Shown: piece by piece, positions 25,320-32,150 of the stretch
Layout of the letters: each line of letters begins with the position of its first letter
How positions within the stretch are numbered: position 1 is the first letter of the stretch
From: Planctomycetaceae bacterium
GTDB lineage: Bacteria > Planctomycetota > Planctomycetia > Planctomycetales > Planctomycetaceae
Assembly (NCBI GenBank): GCA_009691905.1
Contig: SIAF01000013.1
Location: 1 to 32,150 of the forward strand
Length of the DNA: 32,150 bases
Reading direction: 5' to 3'
Notes under the pieces: model-generated
What the model was told of the DNA's origin: nothing
Databases searched by the model: none
The model's input: only the letters and a program-made list of their open reading frames with translations
Translations under genes and position numbers: made by a program

Positions 25320-25400
25320 TTAGCGAGCCGTGTGCCGTAAAGGCCACGGGTTTCATCGGCCAAACAAGAACCCGCCGCCTTACGGCAGGCGGCTCGCTAA
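25320..25400. repeat. 81-bp REP/MITE-like palindrome
   Basis: The ends are the perfect 11-bp inverted repeat TTAGCGAGCCG (25320-25330) and CGGCTCGCTAA (25390-25400). The pairing continues inwards imperfectly (TGCCGTAA with TTACGGCA, CGGGTT with AACCCG), so nearly the whole element folds into one hairpin. It sits 30 bp before the next gene. Confidence 0.65.
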
Positions 25401-25430
25401 CCCGGATTATTCACGCTGATGTAGGGAGTC

Positions 25431-26072
25431 ATGACAACTTCACGGAAGAAGCCCGGTATCGCCTTTTGGCTCATCGTGGTCGCCGCAACCACGCTGCTTT
25501 ACGTCCTCTCGCAGGGACCGGCGATCTGGCTGGTCTGCAAGGGATACCTGCCTGAACGTTTCGCGGCTGTGATTTATTCCCCGTTGAACTGGATTGTCGA
25601 GCAGTGTCCTGAATCAACACAGGAGGTCCGTGGGGAATGGGCCTCATTTTGGATACCGCACGATTGGGAACCGGAATTCGATACCGAAACAGGCGAAGCG
25701 ATCATCGAAGACGTTTTCAAACAAATGGCGGAACAGCTTTCAAAAGCAAGCGAACAAAGTCAAGGATCGAGTGCGACAGAGGAAGCCGCCGGCCGCACGT
25801 TCAGTCTGCCGACGAAGGACGGCACGTTGGTCGTAACGATCGGCGACCCCGATGCCGACGTGAAGGTGTCCGACATGGAAGGCAAGGTTTCGATCACCCG
25901 TTCGGGAGAGTCTGTGCCGATCACGATTGCCGTCAACCCCGGCACGCATCGACTGAGATTCCAAACCGGCACTTCGGACTTGTTGGCGAGGAAAATCGTC
26001 ATCGAACCGGGCGGCAAGCGGGCGATTACCGCAGTGCTGGTGCTGCCGGACAGCGAGCCTGATGAGCAATAG
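25431..26072 (+). CDS. Membrane-anchored protein with C-terminal PEGA-like beta domain
   Basis: A 213-aa protein of unknown function. After a basic start (TTSRKKPG) come one or two N-terminal membrane segments (about 10-37, IAFWLIVVAATTLLYVL and AIWLVC). A polar region with a glutamine/serine-rich helix follows. The compact beta domain (about 129-205, DGTLVVTIGDPDADVKVSDM to TAVLVLPD) resembles the PEGA-like tails that planctomycetes attach to kinases and surface proteins. ATG 25431 is preceded by AGGGAG, a good ribosome-binding site. The PQQ-propeller gene begins 45 bp later on the same strand, so a shared transcript is likely. Confidence 0.78.
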   Translation: MTTSRKKPGIAFWLIVVAATTLLYVLSQGPAIWLVCKGYLPERFAAVIYSPLNWIVEQCPESTQEVRGEWASFWIPHDWEPEFDTETGEAIIEDVFKQMAEQLSKASEQSQGSSATEEAAGRTFSLPTKDGTLVVTIGDPDADVKVSDMEGKVSITRSGESVPITIAVNPGTHRLRFQTGTSDLLARKIVIEPGGKRAITAVLVLPDSEPDEQ

Positions 26073-26117
26073 TCGATCTTTGGTTTCCCCCAATATCACC
26101 ATTCAGGATCGCATGAA

Positions 26118-27455
26118 ATGAAGCGCATGGCACTGAGTCTCGGCGTTTGGTTGATAGCGGCCGTGGCATCGGGGGCCGAGGTCGAACTGCCCGTGTCAAT
26201 CGCGCAAAACTGGCACCAGTGGCGCGGGCCGCTGGCCACGGGCGTCGCGCCGCTTGCCAATCCACCGATCACCTGGGACGAAAACACGAACGTCCAGTGG
26301 AAAGTGCGGATTCCGGGTGACAGCACGGCAACGCCGATCGTTTGGGGAGATCAAATCTTTCTGACGACGGCCATCATGACCGACCGCGAGATTGAACTGC
26401 CCCCGCCGCCGGCCGACCCGCCCGAGAACCCTTTCAATATTCAGCGGCCAAAGAATTTCTACCGGTTCGTTGTGATGTGCGTCGATCGCCGCACGGGTGA
26501 GACCCGCTGGCAGCACATGGCCAAGGAGGAAGTGCCGCACGAGGGGCATCACCCCCACGCCAGCTTCGCGATGTCGTCTCCCATGACCGACGGCAAACAC
26601 CTCTACGTCAACTTCGGCTCGCGCGGCGTTTATTGCTACGACCTGGCCGGCAATCAGAAATGGGGCCGCGACCTGGGCAAGATGCATGTCTACAATTATT
26701 TCGGCGAAGGCTCGGCGCCGGTCGTCCATGGCGATTCGCTCGTCGTGAATCGGGACCATGAAGGCGGCTCGTTCATCACCGTGCTCGACGCTCACACGGG
26801 CGAGTCTCGCTGGAAGGTCGATCGCGACGAAAATACCTCCTGGGCCACGCCGCTGGTCGTTGATCACAATGGCCGCACACAGGTGATCGTCAGCGGGACG
26901 AATCGCGTCCGCAGCTACGATTCGAAAACCGGCGAAGTCATCTGGGAGTGCGGCGGCCAGGTGCTGCAATGCATTCCTTGCCCGGTCACCGACGGACGTC
27001 TGGTCTTCGTCATGACCGGCTACACCGGTAACGCCCTGTACGCCATTCCGCTCGACTCGAGCGGCGACATCACCGACACCGACAAGATCGCCTGGAAGCG
27101 CAACGAGCCGGGCACGCCCTATGTCCCCTCGCCGCTGTTGTACGGCGAATTGCTCTGTTTCACGGGCAGCATCAACGGCATCTATTCGTGCCTCGACGCC
27201 ACGACCGGCACCCCGATCATCGACCGCAAGCGGGTCGAGGGCATCTCGAACATCTATGCCTCGCCTGTGGCCGCCGCCGACCACATCTACCTCACCAACC
27301 GCGACGGCACGACCGTGGTCGTCAAACGCAACACTGAGTTCGAGATTCTAGCGACCAACAAGCTCGACGACCGCTTCGACGCCTCCGCCGCCATCGTCGG
27401 CAACCAAATTCTCCTGCGTGGAAAAGAGTTTTTGTATTGCATTGCAGCCGAGTGA
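26118..27455 (+). CDS. Secreted PQQ-like beta-propeller protein (BamB/quinoprotein fold)
   Basis: A 445-aa protein with a signal peptide (MALSLGVWLIAAVASGA) and a propeller of pyrrolo-quinoline-quinone-type blades. The mature start NWHQWRGPLATGVA, then NVQWKVRIPGDSTATPIVWGDQIFLTTA (58-85), is the common opening of a large planctomycete family. Repeated blade phrases are DRRTGETRWQH, DAHTGESRWKV and DSKTGEVIWEC. No cofactor-binding residues can be assigned, and the family often lacks PQQ, so a binding or scaffold role is as likely as a dehydrogenase. ATG 26118 is chosen over ATG 26113 (out of frame) because AGGA (26105-26108) is well spaced. It converges with the glycosyltransferase gene across 269 bp. 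Confidence 0.88.
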   Translation: MKRMALSLGVWLIAAVASGAEVELPVSIAQNWHQWRGPLATGVAPLANPPITWDENTNVQWKVRIPGDSTATPIVWGDQIFLTTAIMTDREIELPPPPADPPENPFNIQRPKNFYRFVVMCVDRRTGETRWQHMAKEEVPHEGHHPHASFAMSSPMTDGKHLYVNFGSRGVYCYDLAGNQKWGRDLGKMHVYNYFGEGSAPVVHGDSLVVNRDHEGGSFITVLDAHTGESRWKVDRDENTSWATPLVVDHNGRTQVIVSGTNRVRSYDSKTGEVIWECGGQVLQCIPCPVTDGRLVFVMTGYTGNALYAIPLDSSGDITDTDKIAWKRNEPGTPYVPSPLLYGELLCFTGSINGIYSCLDATTGTPIIDRKRVEGISNIYASPVAAADHIYLTNRDGTTVVVKRNTEFEILATNKLDDRFDASAAIVGNQILLRGKEFLYCIAAE

Positions 27456-27511
27456 TGACGGCCAAGATGAGTGAGGGCCGAAAAAGGAGACATTCCGATC
27501 TATCTGTTCAA

Positions 27512-27652
27512 CAGGGCCGGCGCACAAAAATACACCTGTTTTCTCGGCGTTTTTCGTGCATGCGCTCGCGATACACCGTATTCTCCCCTGCCTAATCAGC
27601 GCGGTGCCTCGCAAATACGCGAATTTCCGACGATTTTGATGCGCCGGCCCTG
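27512..27652. repeat. 141-bp inverted-repeat element between convergent genes
   Basis: The perfect 13-bp arms CAGGGCCGGCGCA (27512-27524) and TGCGCCGGCCCTG (27640-27652) enclose 115 bp without a convincing ORF. The arms continue loosely with A-rich/T-rich bases inside. It fills most of the gap between two converging genes and may act as a bidirectional 3' structure. Confidence 0.5.
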
Positions 27653-27724
27653 GTGACGCACGAATCTCAAGTCTGCAAGTCACGTCGCAGCCGCACGCCG
27701 CCGCTCTGACCCCGGCACCCCACG

Positions 27725-29107
27725 TCATTCCACGCGACCGTTCGGCATTTTTTGGTTTGTCGACCGCACAAACGCCCGCGCCGCCAGCAGCGCGATCGCC
27801 GGGACCAGCGGCGCCCGCATCCGCATGTCGGCCCAATACAGCGTATGGACCGCCGAGAAGGCGAGCAGCAGCAGCGGCAACGGCCACCACCGGGACCATT
27901 CGGCACGCCGGATGCGCACGAGACCGACCAGCATCGTCAGAAACACCGCCGCATAGAATCCGCCAATTGGCCATTGTTGTCGCGAGGACACAGGCCGCTG
28001 CGGCGTCGATAGCGGCGCGATGTTCCACAACCGTCCCAGCAGCGTCAGGCCCGTCCGCAGGGCCGTCGCCGGGTCGTCGCGGATGAACTGCCAGGCGCGG
28101 TCGTTCATCCAACGATCGCGGGCGATTTCGACGGCCGGTGAATAGCTGCGGCCAAACATTCGCGGATCTTCCTGTGCGAGACTCGATTCCAGATTCGCAG
28201 TCCATACGGCAAAGGACGCGTCGCTCATGACGGCTCCCCACGGACGATCGACCACTTCGTTGACATACACCTGATTGTGTGCCAACAGCAGCGTGTAGCC
28301 CCCGTGTGTCGTCGTCAATATCGGCTGACCCAGACTCTGTTGATTGCGGAAGACCCAGAGTGTAACGACCAACGCCGTCCCCAGGGCGACCTGGGTCGCC
28401 GTCCGACGCCAGTCCTCCTGCCGAGAACCCGGCTCGAGATCGTTCCGGCTGCGGGCACGCCAGAAACACACCAGCCAGCCCGCGGCGATGAACGCGCCGA
28501 AGACCCAGAACGTCGGGCGGCACAAACAGCACAGGCCAAAGACAACGCCGGTGCCCAATCGCCACCGACCGTCGGGCCGCCGCGCGCTGCAATACAACAG
28601 CAGCGCGGCCAGAAAAGCAGCCAGCGTTTCGGTCATCAGCGTGGCGGAATTGTAAATCAGCAGCGGATCGATTGCCGTCACCAATCCCGCCAGCGAGCTG
28701 ACCTTTCCCAATCCCAGCCGCCGGCCCGTGAGCACGACCAGCCACGCGGTCGCCGCGCCCAGGACGACGTGCAGCCCCCCGATTCCCGCAGACAACCATT
28801 GCGGCGCGCCTCGAAACGCAACGACCAGCATCGCCAGCAGACAGGGATACAGCGGAGGCCGGTACGCCGAAGGGGGCCGATGGTTGGAATACCCGAACCC
28901 ATCGCCGCTCACGAGATTCCGGGCGATTTCGAGGTACCCGTCGGGGTCGAGTTGGAGCTGGTTGAAGTGGGTCAAGGCCCACAGCCGCGCGCCAACCGCG
29001 ATCACGAGGAGCGCGAATAGCGCCCGGGGAATCGCAACACGCTTCCGCGCAATCGCCGCCAGAGGCAACTTATCGGAACTCAGGAATCGGCCGTTTTCGG
29101 AACGCAT
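27725..29107 (-). CDS. GT-C glycosyltransferase (GT39/ArnT-like), multi-pass membrane protein
   Basis: A 460-aa membrane protein with roughly nine to ten hydrophobic helices. The first extracytoplasmic loop carries LDPDGYLEIARNLVSGDGF (53-71), in which the acidic pair Asp54/Asp56 corresponds to the catalytic site of polyprenyl-phosphate-sugar-dependent GT-C enzymes. PLYPCLLAM and the long loop between the last helices also fit. Donor and acceptor are unknown; it could glycosylate lipids, polysaccharide or exported proteins. The start is ATG 29107, with AGAAGG about 6 nt upstream. Basic N-terminal residues precede TM1 (LFALLVIAVGARLWAL). Confidence 0.87.
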   Translation of the reverse strand: MRSENGRFLSSDKLPLAAIARKRVAIPRALFALLVIAVGARLWALTHFNQLQLDPDGYLEIARNLVSGDGFGYSNHRPPSAYRPPLYPCLLAMLVVAFRGAPQWLSAGIGGLHVVLGAATAWLVVLTGRRLGLGKVSSLAGLVTAIDPLLIYNSATLMTETLAAFLAALLLYCSARRPDGRWRLGTGVVFGLCCLCRPTFWVFGAFIAAGWLVCFWRARSRNDLEPGSRQEDWRRTATQVALGTALVVTLWVFRNQQSLGQPILTTTHGGYTLLLAHNQVYVNEVVDRPWGAVMSDASFAVWTANLESSLAQEDPRMFGRSYSPAVEIARDRWMNDRAWQFIRDDPATALRTGLTLLGRLWNIAPLSTPQRPVSSRQQWPIGGFYAAVFLTMLVGLVRIRRAEWSRWWPLPLLLLAFSAVHTLYWADMRMRAPLVPAIALLAARAFVRSTNQKMPNGRVE

Positions 29108-29158
29108 CGAGCCTTCTGAATCATTCGTTCATGCAGACCAGCGAGTGCGGGCCAAGCT

Positions 29159-29283
29159 AATGACGAATGTCGAAATCAGAATGACGAAACAATGACGAAG
29201 GCCGAATGTCGAAGCGTTTCTTTGTCATTCGGGCTTTCGAGCTTCGGAATTCATTAGTCATTCTGATTTCGACATTCGTCATT
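29159..29283. repeat. 125-bp element with 27-bp perfect inverted ends
   Basis: The segments 29159-29185 and 29257-29283 are exact reverse complements over 27 bp (AATGACGAATGTCGAAATCA and seven more bases). The centre repeats shorter related words (AATGACGAA, GAATGTCGAA, GTCATTCGG). This is typical of a miniature palindromic element. It is low in GC compared with its surroundings and has no ORF. It lies about 50 bp upstream of the glycosyltransferase start. Confidence 0.7.
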
Positions 29284-29390
29284 CGATACTTGCCCTCACC
29301 GGACTAATTCTAATTCATCCTGTTCCTGATATCATACCCCACGATGGTTGCCGGTCGGCGAGGCCGGTGGGATTCGGACTCGCCCTCCCA

Positions 29391-29485
29391 GCGTGTTGAA
29401 AAAGGGGGACAGGCACCTCGCAACGCTTGAGATTCACCGGTTTTCGTGCTGTGGACCGGAGCCAGTCCCCGTTTTTCACAGCCTG
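29391..29485. repeat. REP-like hairpin element upstream of the RND gene
   Basis: TGTTGAAAAAGGGGGAC (from about 29394 to 29410) pairs with GTCCCCGTTTTTCACA (29465-29480) with one bulge and one mismatch. The element ends about 35 bp before the RND start codon and supplies most of its leader. With the 125-bp element it explains most of the 413-bp gap at 29108-29520; the remainder shows nothing clear. Confidence 0.55.
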
Positions 29486-29520
29486 CTACCTCATTACCGG
29501 CGCAGACACAGACGGTCTCG

Positions 29521-31770
29521 ATGAACCCGCCCCCCGATTCACAGCTCGCCCGTCTGGTCGACGGTCTCATTCGTTACCGGGCCGCACTGCTGGCGATCGG
29601 GACGCTCGTCACTATCGTCGCCTGGTTTCCCGCCTCGCGGCTGGCATTCGACCAGTCGATCGAGTCGCTGTATGCGCACGACGATCCGCATCTGCAAAGC
29701 TATCTGGAAAGCAAGGGCCTGTTCGGCGGCGACGAACTGGTCGGTGTCGTCTACAGCGATCCCGAGTTGTTCAGCGACGAGGGACTGGCGCGCGTTCGAG
29801 AACTGGCCGAAGAACTCTCGAATATTCCCGGAGTCCAGTCCCAAAGCACGCAGAACCTCGCCGACGGCCTTGCGCAGGCCAGTATCCCGTTTCTTAAAAA
29901 ACGCATGCAGCAGGTGCTGGAGTTTTTCCAGGGGATTCTGGTGGGCGAAGATCGTGAAACCACGGCCGTCGTCCTGCGGCTGACGGCCGAACAACCCAAT
30001 GCTCCGGTGCCCCGCGGCGCAACGATTGCCGAAATTCGCCGCATTGCCGCCGCACACCAGGAGCGATATGGCTTTGCGACCTACACCGTCGGTGAACCGG
30101 TTCAGGTACACGACATGTTCCGCTATGTGCAGGAGGACGGCCGGGTCCTGGGCTGGGTGTCGGCGTTGTTGTTGGTCGTCGTGATTCTGATTCTGTTCCG
30201 CAATCTGCGATGGGTGCTGTTGCCGATTCTGATCGTGCAGGCGACGCTGCTGTGGACGAAAGCGATTCTCGTTCTGAGCGGCATCCAGCTCAGCATGGTC
30301 AGCTCGATTCTGGAATCGCTGGTGACGATCATCGGCGTGGCGACGGTCATGCACATTTCGCTGGTCTATTGCGGAATGCGGGACGAGTTCGATCGGGTGT
30401 CGGCCTTGCGCCGGACGCTGGTGCTGTTGGCGGTCGACGTGTTCTGGGTTTGCGCGACGACGGCCGGGGGGTTCGCGGCACAGCTTTCGAGCCACGTTTA
30501 CCCGGTAAAAAGCTTCGGGCTGATGATGGCCCTGGGGTCGATGCTCGTTCTGGTCGCGATCGGGGTGTTTCTGCCGGGGGGAGTGTTGTTGGGGCGCTAC
30601 GCGGCCGATCCGCAAATCACACAGGCCGATCAGCACCTGGCGCGGTGGCTGGGGGTGTTGGGTGACTGGATCGAAAACTACCCCTGGCGGCTGTTGGGCG
30701 TGTGCGTCGTCGTGACGATCGTGTCGCTGGCCGGCATGACGCGCATTCGCGTCGAAACCGATTTCAGCCGTAATTTCCGCCGGTCGAGCCCCATCGTTCA
30801 GGCGATCGACTTCGTCGAAGACAATCTGGGGGGCGCCGGAACGTGGGAGGTCAATTTTCCAGCGCCGGCCAGGCTCGACGATGCGTACCTCGAACGAGTC
30901 CGCGAGTTGGCGCAGAAGCTGCGCGAGATCGAACTGATCGACGGCGAGCAGCGCGCGTCGCTGACAAAAGTGGTGGCACTGACCGACGGCCTCGACTTGA
31001 TTCCGCGAATTCCGCTGCTCACCGCGAATCACGCGCAGCAAACCACCGTGCTCGGGCACTTTCAACCCGAATTCCTGCCGAGCATGTATAACCCCGATCA
31101 ACTCCGCATGCGCATCGTGCTGCGTGCCAGAGAGCGGCAGCCGGCCGAACTCAAGGAACGCCTGATCCATGAAGTCGAGCGACTGGCCCGGGAGGAATTT
31201 CCTGCACCCGATCCATCGCAGAAGGCCCGCGCCGCAGGGTTGTTCGTGCTGCTGACCTATATCATCGAGAGCTTGCTGGGGGACCAATGGTCGAGTTTCG
31301 GCTGGGGAGCGGCGGGAATCATCGCGATGATGACCATCGCCTACCGCAGCCTGCGGATCGGCTTGATTTCCCTGGTGCCCAACCTGCTGCCCATCGCGCT
31401 GGTCATCGGCGCCATGGGGTGGCTTGATCTGCCGGTCAACATCGGCACGGCAATGATCTCGAGCGTGTCGATGGGGCTGACCGTCGATGCCAGCATCTTC
31501 TATATCTCGGCGTTTCGCCGAATGCAGAGGCAGGGGATGGATTTCTCGGCCGCGTTGAGGGCCACCCAGCACGATATCGGCCGGGCATTGATTTATTCGA
31601 ACATCGCGCTGCTGCTGGGCTTCCTCGTGCTCACGCTTTCGCACTTCATTCCGCTGGTGTATTTCGGGTTCCTCGTGAGCGTCGCCATGCTGGGAGGTCT
31701 GGCGGGGAACCTGGTGCTGTTGCCGCTGCTGCTGCGCGCCACGCGAACCAAAGCGGGAATCGGCAACTGA
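29521..31770 (+). CDS. RND-superfamily exporter with two MMPL/SSD-type halves
   Basis: A 749-aa proton-driven exporter of the MMPL-like RND branch, which often moves lipids or hopanoids; the substrate here is unknown. Each half has one helix (about 20-40 and 405-425), a large periplasmic domain, then a bundle of five helices (about 208-360 and 600-745). The first bundle shows WVSALLLVVVILILF and SILESLVTIIGVATVMHIS. The second shows IIAMMTIAYRSLRIGLISL and MISSVSMGLTVDASIFYIS, with the polar residues (Thr, Asp) expected in the proton pathway. ATG 29521 is used; the frame runs back to a GTG at 29446, but those codons lie in the repeat at 29391-29485. No good ribosome-binding site is seen. Confidence 0.9.
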   Translation: MNPPPDSQLARLVDGLIRYRAALLAIGTLVTIVAWFPASRLAFDQSIESLYAHDDPHLQSYLESKGLFGGDELVGVVYSDPELFSDEGLARVRELAEELSNIPGVQSQSTQNLADGLAQASIPFLKKRMQQVLEFFQGILVGEDRETTAVVLRLTAEQPNAPVPRGATIAEIRRIAAAHQERYGFATYTVGEPVQVHDMFRYVQEDGRVLGWVSALLLVVVILILFRNLRWVLLPILIVQATLLWTKAILVLSGIQLSMVSSILESLVTIIGVATVMHISLVYCGMRDEFDRVSALRRTLVLLAVDVFWVCATTAGGFAAQLSSHVYPVKSFGLMMALGSMLVLVAIGVFLPGGVLLGRYAADPQITQADQHLARWLGVLGDWIENYPWRLLGVCVVVTIVSLAGMTRIRVETDFSRNFRRSSPIVQAIDFVEDNLGGAGTWEVNFPAPARLDDAYLERVRELAQKLREIELIDGEQRASLTKVVALTDGLDLIPRIPLLTANHAQQTTVLGHFQPEFLPSMYNPDQLRMRIVLRARERQPAELKERLIHEVERLAREEFPAPDPSQKARAAGLFVLLTYIIESLLGDQWSSFGWGAAGIIAMMTIAYRSLRIGLISLVPNLLPIALVIGAMGWLDLPVNIGTAMISSVSMGLTVDASIFYISAFRRMQRQGMDFSAALRATQHDIGRALIYSNIALLLGFLVLTLSHFIPLVYFGFLVSVAMLGGLAGNLVLLPLLLRATRTKAGIGN

Positions 31771-31818
31771 TGGCGCTGCCGCTCGCTCGCCGCCATCGGT
31801 GCAGAACCCGAGCGCCTG

Positions 31819-32049
31819 ATGCACGCAGAAAGCGAACCCGACTTTGACTAGCGCCAGACATTCAATAACCTGGGAACGCTGCACCTGTGGGCCGAGAACG
31901 GCGATTCCGTGACCGATATCGCCGGCGTGCTTGGCGCCCTGAGCTGGCTGGGCAATCACGTCCGCGCCCTCATTGACGAGCATGACGAGCTGGACAGCGT
32001 GGAGACGATCTCGGCCGACCTACCCCGAACAAGCAGAATCACGCCCTGA
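31819..32049 (+). pseudogene. ORF interrupted by an amber stop, function unknown
   Basis: From ATG 31819 the frame reads MHAESEPDFD, hits TAG at 31849-31851, then continues without a start as RQTFNNLGTLHLWAENGD and onwards to TGA at 32047-32049. Codons after the TAG have the high third-position GC of real genes here, and the peptide looks protein-like (LSWLGNHVRALIDEHDELD). I do not recognise it. It may be a decayed gene, or a shorter gene starting at GTG 31909. The rest of 31771-32150 shows no other feature. Confidence 0.35.
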
Positions 32050-32150
32050 CTCTCGACGCGCTCCACCCGAGCCGGCTGCGCAGTCGGTCGCGACTGCATA
32101 GCTGTCGACCTGGGTTGGGACGTCGAATTGGGTTCGACGGGTTGTTGAAT

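Noticed and set aside
24808-25430. Small ORFs in the cysQ downstream gap, both strands
   Set aside because: They run through the arms and core of inverted-repeat elements, have no ribosome-binding sites and translate to low-complexity peptides.
27348-28982. 544-aa open frame on the minus strand
   Set aside because: It overlaps the glycosyltransferase gene in another frame and reads into the PQQ gene antisense. The product is Arg/Gly-rich without membrane segments or motifs.
29539-31983. 814-aa open frame on the minus strand
   Set aside because: It is antisense to the RND exporter and has the His/Gln/Arg-rich composition typical of shadow frames.

Overview
This is a GC-rich chromosomal segment that reads as a planctomycete. 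The phylum call rests on a combination of features. These are secreted proteins of recognisable planctomycete style (a VWA plus secretin-short-domain protein with a glycine-rich tail, a PQQ-type propeller opening with an HQWRGP motif, OprP-like porins with N-terminal coiled coils, and a cysteine-rich secreted protein), a bacterial MfnB-like protein, mostly unlinked housekeeping genes, and many different small palindromic repeats between genes. I could not compare databases, so this is recognition, not a search result. I see no phage module, CRISPR array, rRNA, tRNA or transposase gene.

Layout. At 0.1-1.2 kb there is a doubtful small ORF and an MfnB-like synthase (-). At 1.2-8.4 kb is a plus-strand block: typA/bipA behind a good sigma70-type promoter and a long structured leader, then pyruvate carboxylase, biotin-protein ligase (which would biotinylate it) and a small secreted protein. 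At 8.4-17.3 kb is a minus-strand block, read from right to left: argG, a PPP-family phosphatase, a large VWA/STN protein, a TPR/YfaP-like ORF, an amidohydrolase and an MFS transporter. At 17.6-21.6 kb two OprP-type porins converge, with a cysteine-rich secreted protein between them. At 21.7-24.8 kb are cbiX and an HU-like gene (-), then a cysH-cysQ pair (+) for sulfate assimilation. At 24.8-32.1 kb are more loosely packed envelope genes (a membrane-anchored beta-domain protein, a PQQ-like propeller, a GT-C glycosyltransferase and an RND/MMPL exporter) separated by several palindromic elements. The window ends in an ORF interrupted by a stop codon.

Functional links. Pyc and BirA form an enzyme-modifier pair. 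CysH, CysQ and CbiX (siroheme chelation, needed by sulfite reductase) fit one sulfur-assimilation theme. Many of the other proteins are exported or envelope-bound.

Most notable. (1) The VWA/STN gene and the following TPR/YfaP ORF are joined in the -1 frame at a run of nine A residues. The downstream ORF has no convincing start, so the two probably make one protein of about 1341 residues through slippage, a frameshift mutation or a sequencing error. (2) A REP-like palindrome lies inside birA and is translated in frame as an extra surface loop. (3) The MFS transporter carries a predicted periplasmic helical insert of about 80 residues between TM5 and TM6. (4) At least seven other palindromic elements, mostly dissimilar, lie between genes, most of them to the right of 19 kb.
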